64,000 bases of DNA from Mesorhizobium koreense (GCF_031656215.1 NZ_CP134228.1:1054001-1118000); one strand, 5' to 3'; shown: positions 18,816 to 27,195, counted from the first letter of the stretch. Made by a program: numbers and translations. Notes: generated by a model not told the origin, from the letters alone.

Positions 18816-19074
18816 TAGGCGGGGCTGTTCCAATGGCCGTATGGCTGCTTTACACGGCAAGGCGTCGCGCCAGGGGACCTGTCGCCCATTTCCCGTCCGC
18901 GCCAGACATCGCCGAAATACAGGCAATTCAGAGGCGGGACGATGATTGAGGTTGCATCTCGCCGGTGACACAATCTCGTGCGACGATAATTTATCGCCGG
19001 CCAAATGATGCGGGCTCCGGCGGCTCAGCATATAATACGTGCTCTCGCCCTGACCTCCTTGAAAGGAGGCGATC
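18816..19074. other. intergenic region between divergent genes
   Basis: About 260 bases between the fatty acid hydroxylase and the 63-residue protein. A TATAAT lies at 19032-19037 on the plus strand, about 40 bases before the latter's start and a plausible -10 element. No gene seen. Confidence 0.45.
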
Positions 19075-19266
19075 ATGCGCGTTCGCGATAGTAATGGACG
19101 AGCGGGGGTATTCCACCCGTCACAAATCCGCAACATGCGCCGCGAGTTGAGGCGCGGCGACATTCCGGCCGAAACAGAAGCTCAGCGGGAGGAAAGAGCG
19201 TACGAGATTATCCAGCGGAACGCGGCGCAATCGGATGACGATACTCACCTCCAGCAGGAAGGCTGA
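19075..19266 (+). CDS. small conserved protein, unknown
   Basis: This 63-residue protein (MRVRDSNGRAGVFHPSQIRN...) is rich in charged residues and has an excellent AAAGGAGG ribosome site directly upstream. The pattern RRELRRGDIPAETEAQREERAYEI suggests helices. It resembles small conserved proteins of rhizobial accessory regions, but I know no function for it. Confidence 0.6.
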   Translation: MRVRDSNGRAGVFHPSQIRNMRRELRRGDIPAETEAQREERAYEIIQRNAAQSDDDTHLQQEG

Positions 19267-19439
19267 AACGCAAAAAAGCCCGCCAGCCGATGCAGCAGAC
19301 GGGTCCGTCAAATGACACAGGGGATGCCATTCGCTATTCGGGCTGGATTGGAGTAGGGTCACGCATCGGTAGCTTCTGACAAGGGCGCTACCGGGTGAGG
19401 GCCTAGCAATCCTTAGCCCCAATAAGAAAGGAGGACGCC

Positions 19440-19526
19440 ATGCCCTCCATTCATCAGCAGCATCTTAATTCACGCAATATGAGAGTGATCGACGCCGCCT
19501 TAGCGCGTGTTCGATCAATTTTTTAG
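19440..19526 (+). CDS. possible 28-residue ORF, perhaps the front end of a frameshifted gene
   Basis: ATG at 19440 follows a strong AAAGGAGG and is read for 28 codons (MPSIHQQHLNSRNMRV...). The frame then ends where the next frame (19507-19737) takes over. The strong ribosome site suggests real initiation here, with the downstream 76-codon frame either reached by frameshift or left behind by a mutation. Confidence 0.35.
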   Translation: MPSIHQQHLNSRNMRVIDAALARVRSIF

Positions 19527-19737
19527 ATTGGAGCGCGGCTCCAAAGAAGAACTCCATGTCGCCGCCGTCATGGTAGGCGAATTCCAGATCGGAAACACGA
19601 CCGAAGACGGCTTGTACGCAATATTCCTTGGGCCGTCAGATACCGCCATGCATGCCCAGCGAAAGCAACATATGAGGCGGGCATTGAACCGATGGGAAGA
19701 TGAGGGCGCCGGTCGACCACGAGAACTTGCGGCGTAG
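19507..19737 (+). CDS. hypothetical protein, possibly the shifted continuation of the ORF at 19440
   Basis: This frame of about 76 codons opens at a GTG (19507). It contains ERGSKEELHVAAVMVGEFQIG and EDGLYAIFLGPSDTAMH, which look like a genuine folded alpha/beta protein rather than a shadow. It has no good ribosome site of its own, while the overlapping 28-codon frame has a perfect one. No family recognised. Confidence 0.45.
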   Translation: MFDQFFRLERGSKEELHVAAVMVGEFQIGNTTEDGLYAIFLGPSDTAMHAQRKQHMRRALNRWEDEGAGRPRELAA

Positions 19738-19766
19738 CCTTCGGAACTCACCAAGGAGGTAGGCCA

Positions 19767-19928
19767 ATGACCATCATCCAGGCGTTAGATCCTTATATGC
19801 GCCCAATATCCGGCACGCTCGTAAAGACGTATCCGGAGGGCGTCACGATCGACGATGCTCGTGGCGTGCGCTGGTACATCCCCAATGATAGGATTATCGG
19901 ACCGCGCCCGCCGGTAGACGATACTTAG
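19767..19928 (+). CDS. small protein, unknown
   Basis: This 53-residue frame (MTIIQALDPYMRPISGTLV..., ending DRIIGPRPPVDDT) follows AAGGAGG by seven bases. The sequence GTLVKTYPEGVTIDDARGVRWYIPNDRI reads like a compact beta-hairpin domain. The ribosome site and orderly composition are the evidence for a gene; function is unknown. Confidence 0.55.
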   Translation: MTIIQALDPYMRPISGTLVKTYPEGVTIDDARGVRWYIPNDRIIGPRPPVDDT

Positions 19929-20024
19929 ACGCCCAAACGAGCACGAAACCCCGCCCCTGTCGGTAAACCCAGGGAGCGGACGGCGCGGTCGGTACCCAAT
20001 CTATGGAGAGACCGCATGATATCT

Positions 20025-20276
20025 TCAGTACAATTTGATTGCCGGACCATAGCGCATACCGGCGCCTTTAAGAGCCGTCAGGAACGCTGCATTGGCGGCA
20101 TTTGCGGTGCCGCCTCCGTCACAACTCCGCATGGCATCGATCCAAGCATCGCTGTCGTTTCCAGCCCAATAGTTGAACAGGAAATCGGAGGCGTCTTCCA
20201 TCGTGGAGATGAGCACGAATCCCGGTTGGTCGGCGGTATAGACCACAACGGGCACCCGGAACCATTTCGTATCCAT
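20025..20276 (-). CDS. DUF982 family protein
   Basis: This 83-residue protein follows the DUF982 pattern common in rhizobia: an initial W..PV.V strand (KWFRVPVVVYTADQPG), then STMEDASDFLFNYWAG, then a C-rich helix start (AMRSCDGGGTANAANAAFLTALKGAGM). DUF982 genes are numerous on symbiotic plasmids and islands and have no established role. It is antisense to its plus-strand neighbours and appears to be a single gene. Confidence 0.8.
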   Translation of the reverse strand: MDTKWFRVPVVVYTADQPGFVLISTMEDASDFLFNYWAGNDSDAWIDAMRSCDGGGTANAANAAFLTALKGAGMRYGPAIKLY

Positions 20277-20575
20277 CAGGCAGCCTACGCTTCATTCGAG
20301 GCAATAGCGAGCGCGGGAAGAACGGAGGCAGTTGAGGCACGCCCTGAATGCGGCGACTGGCAAGGTGGGCGGACCGGCGGCATGCCGGAGAAGAAGCGGC
20401 ATCGGATCGGGTGAAAGCTGCGCGGCGCTTGTGGACGTGAAGACGGAGACATTAGGTCAGAAAAATGTGAGGTAGCATGGTCTGTGAAAAATCTGCCGAG
20501 GCAATTACCGGGGGCCATGACCCAGCGAATAGTTTATTCCCCCGGCTATGATAGAGCACGCGCGGAGGCAGGCAA

Positions 20576-20968
20576 ATGACGCGGCTACAGTCCCTCTGGG
20601 TTCTTCTTCTTGTCGCCGGACCTGTCGCTGGCGCAGAAAATTTATCAATCGGCGACCAGGCTAGCCGGTGCTGGAAGATTACGCCGTCTATGAAGGATTC
20701 AGAGTTCTCGGCCAAGTTCGATGTTCGGATGGACGGTGCCGGTAATGTAAGGGATATCGCAGTCGTGTCCTTTGCACCGTCTACAGCGGCCGGAAGAGAC
20801 GCGGTACGGAGCGCTTCGCAAGCCATCGAGCAGTGCGCGCCCTACGTGATAGACGAAGGCGCTCGCCTCTACGTGGTCAGAATGCGATGGTCAGGCGGAA
20901 AACCCGTCTTGGATAAACCGCAAGGCCTGATCGACCCCTTCAAGCCGCTTTCGCTGCCAAAAGAATAA
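20576..20968 (+). CDS. exported protein with TolA/TonB-C-like domain
   Basis: This 130-residue protein starts with a signal peptide (MTRLQSLWVLLLVAGPVAGA). The mature part contains ASRCWKITPSMKD, a VRMDGAGNVRDIAVVS strand-turn-strand and AIEQCAPY. This is the layout of TolA C-terminal-like domains, in which two cysteines form a disulfide. A GGAGGCAGG precedes the ATG. It may be a periplasmic accessory of the Tol system, but it lacks the long helical and membrane parts of TolA. A stand-alone domain of this kind is common in Hyphomicrobiales. Confidence 0.7.
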   Translation: MTRLQSLWVLLLVAGPVAGAENLSIGDQASRCWKITPSMKDSEFSAKFDVRMDGAGNVRDIAVVSFAPSTAAGRDAVRSASQAIEQCAPYVIDEGARLYVVRMRWSGGKPVLDKPQGLIDPFKPLSLPKE

Positions 20969-21869
20969 GCCGACGAACGATATTAACTAGACAAGGAAGG
21001 CGGGGAGACGCTGAAGCTGAAATTAGCCAGATCAACCGACCGCGCGGCGCAAATCCTGTATCGCCAAGCCAATCAGCTTCCCGGTCACGCTCTCCAGCCT
21101 GATAATGCCAGATAAGCGTCTTGACGACATCAGCATCGTCGCGCTCCATACGTCAGCGGCTTCGGGTACCCTCCGGGGCCGAGAATGACGACCACATCAT
21201 GATCAACGGGGATAGCTGGGCTAACAATCCGTCATGAACGCCATGGTCGATGCGCTTGCCTGCTACGGTTTTCCATGGGAGAACATCCGCAGTTGTACCT
21301 TCTCGTCGGCAAGCAGAAGGTCGTCCGCATCGATCCTTCGGAATCGGAAAGTCCCATCGGCCTCCACGACGTCGAGCGTGCAGTGACGGAACTCCCCCGG
21401 CTGGCGCGTTCGCATGCCGAGGCGACCGGGGCACTACATCAACCAGATCTTCCTCGGTGACGCCGCGGACCGTTTCTCGAGATGCACGCGATCATAATGT
21501 CCAAACAACCGCGCAGATTGACGGCTGCTTTTGGGATAACCCACTGCTGATCGGTACGGCCGGGAAGAGGCGCGAAGCTGCCGTTACCGAGAGACTGCGA
21601 GGGTGGCGGCAACCATCGGAAATCGAGAGTACAAGTCGACGTTGAGAAGCACGGCCTTTGGCCACATCCACCGAACCGGAGTACCTGGCACGGCGTCTAG
21701 CGAGGCAACAGCCCGACCGTGGGTCGGGTGGCTCAGCTTCCACTACTCGCCGTTGCGGCGGCGTTGACGAAAGCCGATGAGGCAGTAGCCTCCTCCTATT
21801 TCGCCATTGAAGAGATGGTGAAGATCCGAGCGGTGAAACTGGGATTATCAAGCTTCAGGCTCACAGTTC
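20969..21869. other. about 900 bases without a recognisable intact gene
   Basis: Several open frames occur but none matches a family. Between 21275 and 21480 two different forward frames give protein-like pieces (YLLVGKQKVVRIDPSE, then GHYINQIFLGDAADRF one frame over), suggesting a decayed gene with a frameshift near 21430. A minus-strand frame at 20940-21149 overlaps the end of the TolA-like gene and is not convincing. The region is best read as gene debris at the edge of the mobile-element remnant. Confidence 0.4.
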
Positions 21870-22271
21870 TCAACCCCACCAAACGCCTATCACCGCGTAA
21901 GCTTCCAAGCCATCGGATTGATATCGATTTGTTGTCGATGAAGGCCTACGCGATCGCCCTGTCTCGCTCGTCCGGTCAATACCGGAATCCGATGACGGCG
22001 GTGGCGTGATGCTGGCGCCACTCTTTCTGCCGGCGAAACGGATCGTGCGGAGGCGGCTGAGGCCCAAGTAGTTGCGGCCCTCGTTGGAGGTCTTGGACCA
22101 GGCGGCGCCGATCTCGGCGCGGCCGACCAGAACGCGGTGGCTGGGGGCGTTTTCGCCGGTTGCGCGCTGGTCAGGAGCGATGCGGACGTTCTTGGCCTGG
22201 ACGCTGAGGGTAACGATTTCGCCGGTGAACTCGTTGTTGCCGGTCTTCTTGAAAGTGCCGATGGTCGCCAT
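21870..22271 (-). pseudogene. DUF736 family protein with broken C-terminus
   Basis: The start is a classic DUF736 protein: MATIGTFKKTGNNEFTGEIV, then SHRVLVGRAEIGAAWSKTSN and EGRNYLGL. Intact members continue with a 'KLDDPSF.API.ANLFDDEDG..LIWSR' block. Here the frame instead runs into arginine- and serine-rich sequence from about residue 65 (base 22080), and neither other frame restores the ending. I infer a frameshift or small rearrangement. DUF736 genes sit beside the transfer and maintenance genes of rhizobial integrative and conjugative elements. Confidence 0.75.
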
Positions 22272-22432
22272 TGTAAGTCTCCGTTTTCCGTTCCCGAGAC
22301 CGCACCATGCGGCCTCGATGGCGATCGGTTGGCCGGAGGCGACCGAGGCCGCATCGCTTGCGACCGAAGCGGAGCGTAGGACGGCGCAGGATCGAATTTC
22401 TTGTTTCGCGAGGAATGACGGCCACCCCAGGG

Positions 22433-22458
22433 ACCCCATGCAGCTTGCTGCATGGGGT
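22433..22458. repeat. perfect 26-base inverted repeat
   Basis: Arms of 11 bases (ACCCCATGCAG and CTGCATGGGGT) flank a four-base loop CTTG. It lies about 160 bases upstream of the DUF736 start. No T-run follows on either strand, so a terminator is doubtful; a protein-binding site is as likely. Confidence 0.6.
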
Positions 22459-22879
22459 GGGTACCGGCAGGGGAAGAAAGTCGAGACGCGCTGTTGCGGC
22501 ATAGGCGGTCGAGGCGTCAGCCGTCTTCGGGCAGATCAGCCCATTGGAGAGGCCGTTTGGAGCGTTCGCTGAATGGATGGCAGGCGGAGACTGTGGCGAC
22601 CACCAACACATTCGAACCGGCAACCCTGCGCTCATCGCCGCATGCTCCCTCATTTCAGGCCGACGATCTCCGCACTTCGCATCAGGGCACCCGTGAGAAC
22701 ACGGACTTCCCCGTCTCAGTGTTGTCTGCGCGAGATGGCTTCCTGGCGCATAGGCAGCAACAAGAGCCGCCCGTGCATGGGCCGACAAGACGCTGCGGGA
22801 GACCGCCACTATATGCCGAGGGATTTAACGCCGATGCGACTCGCCATGGCCTTTGGTTCGCCGCGCCGTGGTGCAGATC
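22459..22879. other. no gene recognised
   Basis: About 420 bases between the inverted repeat and the membrane protein. Long frames on both strands are arginine/histidine-rich and low in hydrophobic structure. I see no known family and consider it non-coding or decayed. Confidence 0.4.
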
Positions 22880-23320
22880 TTAGGCCCGTGCAATGCCTTG
22901 GCCGGGTTGGCCGGCGCTTGCTGCGCCCGCGATCCGGATGAACGCCGCAACGCCGACTGCGGCAGCGCCAAAAATCGAGAATGCGGTCTGCCATACGCCC
23001 GATGGTATGAGGTGCTTCGCGATGCCATGCGTCGCGTGGCAGCCGGCAACGGCCGCCGGAGCGACGAAGACGAGCGCGATCATGAACTTCGCCCAGAGTG
23101 GCCGCACGATTCCGAGCAGAAGCTGGCCAATGCCGAAGGTGGGCCCGGCCGCAAGCGTGCCGACGAGGATGGCGCCAAACCAGCCAGCGTCTGAGTTGAA
23201 CACCCACATACCGGTGGTCACGCCGACGAAGAATGGAAGTGTGAAGACGGCGAGCGTGAACAGCAACCAGCAGAGGAAGCCGATTGCGACCATGTTAAGG
23301 AGGGTTCCGAGAATAATCAT
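22880..23320 (-). CDS. small integral membrane protein of the ICE remnant
   Basis: This 146-residue protein has about four hydrophobic helices: MIILGTLLNMVAIGFLCWLL, the AVFTLPFFVGVTTGMWVF region, GAILVGTLAAGPTFGIGQLL, and a C-terminal helix from FMIALVFVAPAAVAG onward. It resembles conserved membrane proteins found near DUF736 and ArdC genes on rhizobial mobile elements. No transporter or enzyme motif is visible. It is in the same orientation as the other remnant genes. Confidence 0.7.
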   Translation of the reverse strand: MIILGTLLNMVAIGFLCWLLFTLAVFTLPFFVGVTTGMWVFNSDAGWFGAILVGTLAAGPTFGIGQLLLGIVRPLWAKFMIALVFVAPAAVAGCHATHGIAKHLIPSGVWQTAFSIFGAAAVGVAAFIRIAGAASAGQPGQGIARA

Positions 23321-23449
23321 GGTGGCGACTCCGATAGGATAGCTCTAGCGCCTTCCACCACCACCGTGACGCAACGTCGAGCATAGCAAATCATGAGCGC
23401 CCGCGGGAACCGCGAAGGTCTTCAAGTCCGCGGACGTGATATTGCCTCG

Positions 23450-23617
23450 TCATGAGGCGAAGGGGTCGATTTCGCCGACGATGGCGGCTTCGTCGCCGTC
23501 GTATTCCGAGGCCGGGGCGACGGAGAGCGTGCCGTCGCCGGCGCGGTAGATGACGATCGCGGCCATCAGGGTGGTGGCAAGGCCGAAGGCGAAGGCGTGA
23601 GCGGTTTGGAAGGACAT
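23450..23617 (-). CDS. 55-residue single-helix membrane protein
   Basis: The product starts MSFQTAHAFAFGLATTLMAAIVIYRA, one transmembrane helix, followed by an acidic tail ending IVGEIDPFAS. A CAGGAG lies about ten bases upstream. A perfect hairpin (23636-23656) sits directly before the ribosome site. The start at 23617 is preferred over 23707, whose added sequence lacks protein character. Function unknown. Confidence 0.6.
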   Translation of the reverse strand: MSFQTAHAFAFGLATTLMAAIVIYRAGDGTLSVAPASEYDGDEAAIVGEIDPFAS

Positions 23618-23635
23618 CGACCTGGCTCCTGTTTG

Positions 23636-23656
23636 AGCGGAGGTCCATCCTCCGCT
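23636..23656 (-). promoter_or_regulatory. leader hairpin before the 55-residue gene
   Basis: Eight-base perfect arms (AGCGGAGG and CCTCCGCT) enclose a five-base loop, ending about four bases from the CAGGAG ribosome site of the gene at 23450-23617. In RNA it could modulate access to that site or protect the 5' end. Confidence 0.5.
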
Positions 23657-23894
23657 GACAGGCGCCCGAAGTGTTCGGCCGGTGGTCGCAATCACCGCGC
23701 AGGCCAAGCCGGAGCGGCGGCACGCTAAGCGTTGTCCGACCCTTTACGGGTTGATGGCGTCAGGCCGTCGGCTGAACCCAAGGATCAGCGTCTTGAAGCC
23801 GGGGTGGCCGCCGGTCAGGAGACCCAGGATGCCCTGGTGTCGCTCGGGTTTTGCCTCAACGAATTCGACACAACCTCGTGTCCGCGGCTTGTTG
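23657..23894. other. no gene recognised
   Basis: Gap of about 240 bases between the leader hairpin and the PIN-domain gene. A minus frame ends here (...GILGLLTGGHPGFKTLILGFSRR) and could be the tail of a lost gene, but it is joined only to sequence antisense to the toxin frame. Confidence 0.35.
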
Positions 23895-24317
23895 TCAGTG
23901 CTCCGCCTTCCACGGATCGATGACTTCAAGGCCAGCCGCATGAAAGGCGCTGGGGTCGCGGGTGGCGACGGCAAATCCCTTGGAGGCGGCGATGGCGGCA
24001 ATGTAGCCGTCGGGTGTCGGAAAGCCTTTCCCGGACGCTCGAGCGAGCGCACCGAGATCGGCATAGTGGCGGGCAGCATCGAGATCGAAGGGCAAAATGC
24101 GCCCCTCGAACAGGTTGATCCAAACCGCAAGAGCCTCCGTGAGCCCCTGCTTGCGCTTGCCGTCCGGCATCGTCCTGATGCCGAACATAGCCTCCGCGAT
24201 GGTGACGCTCGACAGGTAAAGCGTCGCGGCGGCCTGCTCGTCGAGCCAGCGTTGGACGATTTGGCTCGGAGCGGGCTTCATCGTCTCCGAGACAACATTG
24301 GTGTCGAGGACGATCAT
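23895..24317 (-). CDS. PIN-domain toxin, VapC/FitB type
   Basis: This 140-residue PIN-domain ribonuclease starts MIVLDTNVVSETMKP. The expected acidic metal ligands are in place: Asp5, Glu42, Asp103 and Asp121 (LDTN, IAEAMFG, TPDGYIAA, ATRDPSAF). The FitB-like PIN subgroup is suggested by the VVSE.MKP start and the partner type. Its start overlaps the antitoxin stop as ATGA. It would cleave RNA when freed from the antitoxin and probably stabilises the mobile element. Confidence 0.9.
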   Translation of the reverse strand: MIVLDTNVVSETMKPAPSQIVQRWLDEQAAATLYLSSVTIAEAMFGIRTMPDGKRKQGLTEALAVWINLFEGRILPFDLDAARHYADLGALARASGKGFPTPDGYIAAIAASKGFAVATRDPSAFHAAGLEVIDPWKAEH

Positions 24318-24568
24318 TCGAAGCTCATGGGCTCGGCGGGCTTTCGATCAAAGGTTTGCTCAAGAGCCTCGACGTCGTCATTGGTCAAGCCGATGCGACG
24401 GCTGGCCTCGGCGAGGACCGTGCCAAGCCGCAGCCGGGTTTCGGGGCGGACGGCCGTTTCGAGGATGTCGCGCATTTCCGCCTCGGCGCTGCGGCCGTGC
24501 TGCGCCGCCCGCACTTTGAGGGCACGGTGCGTCGCATCGGACAGGTTCCGGATCGTGACCGCGGGCAT
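24314..24568 (-). CDS. FitA-like ribbon-helix-helix antitoxin
   Basis: This 84-residue antitoxin begins MPAVTIRNLSDATHRALKVRAA and GRSAEAEMRDILETAV, the ribbon-helix-helix start of FitA/Arc-type antitoxins. The C-terminal tail should wrap the PIN toxin. The start at 24568 is chosen over 24625, because the beta strand TIRNL must be near the N-terminus and AGGAGGGC lies just ahead. It is the first gene of the toxin-antitoxin pair and probably represses its own promoter through the GATAGC repeats. Confidence 0.88.
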   Translation of the reverse strand: MPAVTIRNLSDATHRALKVRAAQHGRSAEAEMRDILETAVRPETRLRLGTVLAEASRRIGLTNDDVEALEQTFDRKPAEPMSFE

Positions 24569-24603
24569 GATAGCCCTCCTGCGAGATTGATAGCTATGAT
24601 AGC
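24569..24603 (-). promoter_or_regulatory. GATAGC repeats, probable antitoxin operator
   Basis: Three GATAGC copies occur on the plus strand at 24569, 24589 and 24598; the last two are separated by TAT. They overlap or adjoin the antitoxin's ribosome site and probable promoter. Short repeats of this sort are typical sites for ribbon-helix-helix antitoxin complexes. Confidence 0.5.
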
Positions 24604-24652
24604 AAGATAGAGAATGTGCCATCACTTTTCAAGGTGGCTGGCCCCGCGGCGC

Positions 24653-25579
24653 TCACGCGCCGCCCGAGCCGAACCGATAGACCGGTATGCCCATCTTCCG
24701 AGCCTTATCGGCCAGATTGTCCTGAATGCCGCTGCCAGGGAAGATCACGACCCCGATCGGCACCACGCTGAGCATCTGGTCATTGCGTTTGAACGGTGCG
24801 GCCTTGGCGTGCTTCGTCCAATCGGGCTTGAAGGCGACCTGCGGCACTTTGCGGCTGTCGGCCCAGCGAGACGCGATCTTTTCGGCGCCTTTCGGCGAGC
24901 CGCCGTGCAGCAGCACTATATCGGGGTGCTTGGTGTGGATCTGATCGAGCTTGGCCCAGATCTGCTTGTGGTCGGCGGTGTCACCGCCCGAGAAGGCGAT
25001 CTTCGGCCCAGCGGGAACCAGCACCTCGATATCAGCGCGCCGCTTGGCGGCGAGGAAATCCCGGCTGTCGATCAGCGATGCAGTGAGATTGCGATGGTTG
25101 ACCCGTGATCCGGTGCGTTGTGACCAGGGTGAGCCGGTGGCGACCAGGTAGCGCTCGGCGGCAGCCTCGCGGAAGGTTTCCATGCTATCGCGCCGGTCGA
25201 TCAGGTTCGTGCCGATGTCGATGAGGCGCTCGAGTTGGAGGGACTTTACCTCCGAGCCGTCCTGTTCGCGCTGAAGCTGCTTTTGGGCCCGCTCGTTTTC
25301 GTCGAGCTTCTGTTCGATCCGGTCCACGGCGCGGTGGAACATATTGACGGTCGACCACAGGAGATCGGGGAGATCGAAATCGAGGCTCGTGTCGGTGATC
25401 GTGCCGACCAGGGCGTCGAAGATGTCGGCGACGGCGCCTTCGATGATGCGGTCTTCCGGTGGCGGGCGCTGGTCGCGTTCGTCTTCAGAGGGGCGATAGC
25501 CGTGGAGTTGCAAGTCCTGGATCAGATGGTCGGTTTGGGATGACTCGTGGTGCGGTTCGTAGTCGTTGTGCTCGCTCAT
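24653..25579 (-). CDS. DUF2493 (SLOG-like) protein of mobile elements
   Basis: This 308-residue protein has a long helical N-terminal half containing DRIEQKLDENERAQKQLQREQDG (coiled coil). Its C-terminal DUF2493 domain begins at about residue 205: KIAFSGGDTADHKQIWAKLD, IVLLHGGSPKGAEKIASRWA and VVIFPGSGIQDNLADKAR. The glycine-rich phosphate-binding pattern is that of SLOG/YspA-like Rossmann domains thought to bind nucleotides. It is a standard gene of rhizobial integrative and conjugative elements, next to Toprim and ParB-like genes as here. Biochemical role unknown. Confidence 0.88.
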   Translation of the reverse strand: MSEHNDYEPHHESSQTDHLIQDLQLHGYRPSEDERDQRPPPEDRIIEGAVADIFDALVGTITDTSLDFDLPDLLWSTVNMFHRAVDRIEQKLDENERAQKQLQREQDGSEVKSLQLERLIDIGTNLIDRRDSMETFREAAAERYLVATGSPWSQRTGSRVNHRNLTASLIDSRDFLAAKRRADIEVLVPAGPKIAFSGGDTADHKQIWAKLDQIHTKHPDIVLLHGGSPKGAEKIASRWADSRKVPQVAFKPDWTKHAKAAPFKRNDQMLSVVPIGVVIFPGSGIQDNLADKARKMGIPVYRFGSGGA

Positions 25580-25875
25580 GGGATGCTCCGTCGGTTTGGA
25601 CCGCGACCGTCGCGGCCTTCATGGCGACGAAGCCCATCGGCGGGACGGGCCTGCACCCGGAGCGAAGCGCAGGGCTCGATGGCTAAGGCCGACTATTTTG
25701 ACTCGCGATGGAAAGGCGCGGCACGCGCCGCCGGAAAATAGTCGGCTGCCGCCATTGCCGGCCCGGCCCGACTGTGGGCCGATCGCCCTCTCGAAGGCCG
25801 AGGCGCGGTCCATCTCCGGGGGCTGGTGCATCCTGCGGGTATGGCGGCTGCGCGCCGTCCTTCAGACCTTTCCGG

Positions 25876-26300
25876 CTACGCGGCCAGGTTCATGAAACGC
25901 AGGGTGTCCTCTGGGGCGAGTTGCACGCGGACGCCCGCCCGCAGTGCATTGATGCCGAGCCGCCGGAGATCCTCGTTGAAGTCCCCGAGTGCCGGCGACA
26001 ATGGAATAGCCTCGATTCCCTTGGCGTTCGCCCGTTCGATCAATATGTCCTGCGCGCCGCCGCCAGCCGGATCGTCGTCGCGGACGATATAGAGTCGCCG
26101 CAAAGTCGGCGGGAACAGGATGGCGGCCAGATGTGCCGCCGAGAGCGCCGGCGCGATCGCCATATCGGGCAGAACCTGCCGAAGCGACAGCATGGTCTCA
26201 ATACCTTCGCCCGCCGCCATCACGCTGCCGGGCACACCGATGCGGACGGCATGACCGAGGAGATCGCCCATCGCCTTTCGTGGCGTGTCGATCGGGGCTT
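25876..26300 (-). pseudogene. C-terminal part of a Toprim-domain protein (N-terminus deleted)
   Basis: The readable frame gives KAPIDTPRKAMGDLLGHAV, then VMAAGEGIETMLSLRQVLP, ALSAAHLAAILFP and RRLYIVRDDDPAGGGAQ. These are the Toprim-containing C-terminus of the about 350-residue DUF7146-type protein of rhizobial mobile elements; the Glu (GEGIE) and DDD acidic residues of the Toprim fold are present. Everything before KAPIDTP is gone, and the frame abuts the ParB gene's stop. An ATG at 26271 might permit translation of 131 residues. The missing part is consistent with one deletion also truncating ParB. Confidence 0.8.
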
Positions 26301-27181
26301 TAGGGGAAGCTCACGGCGACCTCGATCCACTTCCAGCCTTCCTCGGCGACCTCGTCGGCTGCGGCTTTGAGCTTCTCTGCCACCATGCGGTCGAGCAGGG
26401 CCGGGTCTTGCAGCCAGCCGCCATCGTCGGACTGGAACAGATCGCGCAGCATGATGCCGCCGGCCGCCTCGTAGGCGTCGACACCGACGAAGACGGCCCG
26501 CTTGTCGGAGGCGCGAACCGCGGTCTCGGTCAGCATCCGACGGATCTGGTAGGGCTCCTTCTGCCAGCTATCCTTGACCGCGTCCCAGACCTGTTCCTGA
26601 CGGGCATGGTCGGGGCTGACGGTGAAGGCCATGAGCTGTTCGAGCGTCATGCCGTCATCGGCATAGATCTCGAGCAGGGTCGGTGAGACGGAGGTGAGGC
26701 GCAAGCGTTGCTTCACCACCGTGACGCTGACGAAGAAGGCGGCGGCGATGGCCTCCTCGGTCATGCCCTTGTCGCGCATGGCCTGAAAGGCGCGGAACTG
26801 GTCGAGCGGATGGAGCGGCGCGCGTTCCATGTTCTCGACCAGCGACACCTCGTCGATCAGGATGTCGCTGTTGGCGTCGCCGATGACACAGGGAACCGGA
26901 GCGTTCTTGGCCAAGCGCTTCTGCTTCACCAGCAACTCAAGCGCGCGATAGCGGCGGCCGCCGGCGGGCACCTCGAACATGCCGGTCTCATTGCCATCGC
27001 CATCGAGGACCGGGCGGACATGCAGGCTCTGGATGAGGCCGTGCCGGGTAATGGATTCGGCCATTTCCTCAATCGAGACGCCGGCCTTGACGTGGCGGAC
27101 GTTGGACTGGCTCAGCACCAGCTTGCTGAAGGGGATGTCGCGCGCCGACGACAGGGTGATCTTCTGAACGGCAGTTGCCAT
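26300..27181 (-). pseudogene. ParB/RepB/Spo0J-like protein, C-terminally truncated
   Basis: The 293 residues start MATAVQKITLSSARDIPFSKL, with ParB-type box I (QSNVRH), then GLIQSLHVRPVLDGDG, EVPAGGRRYRAL, SLVENMERAPLHPLDQ and a helix-turn-helix around AIAAAFFVSVTVVKQRLRL. Mobile-element ParB-like proteins of this kind run to about 650-700 residues; here translation ends at EVAVSFP, where intact proteins continue. The start at 27181 follows the shared leader. It may still bind DNA but lacks the long C-terminal half. Confidence 0.82.
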
Positions 27182-27195
27182 GGACTTTACTCCGC

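Noticed and set aside
20940..21149. 69-codon minus-strand frame (MERDDADVVKTLIWHYQAG...)
   Set aside because: Its start looks protein-like, but the tail overlaps the TolA-like gene antisense and no ribosome site or homologue supports it.
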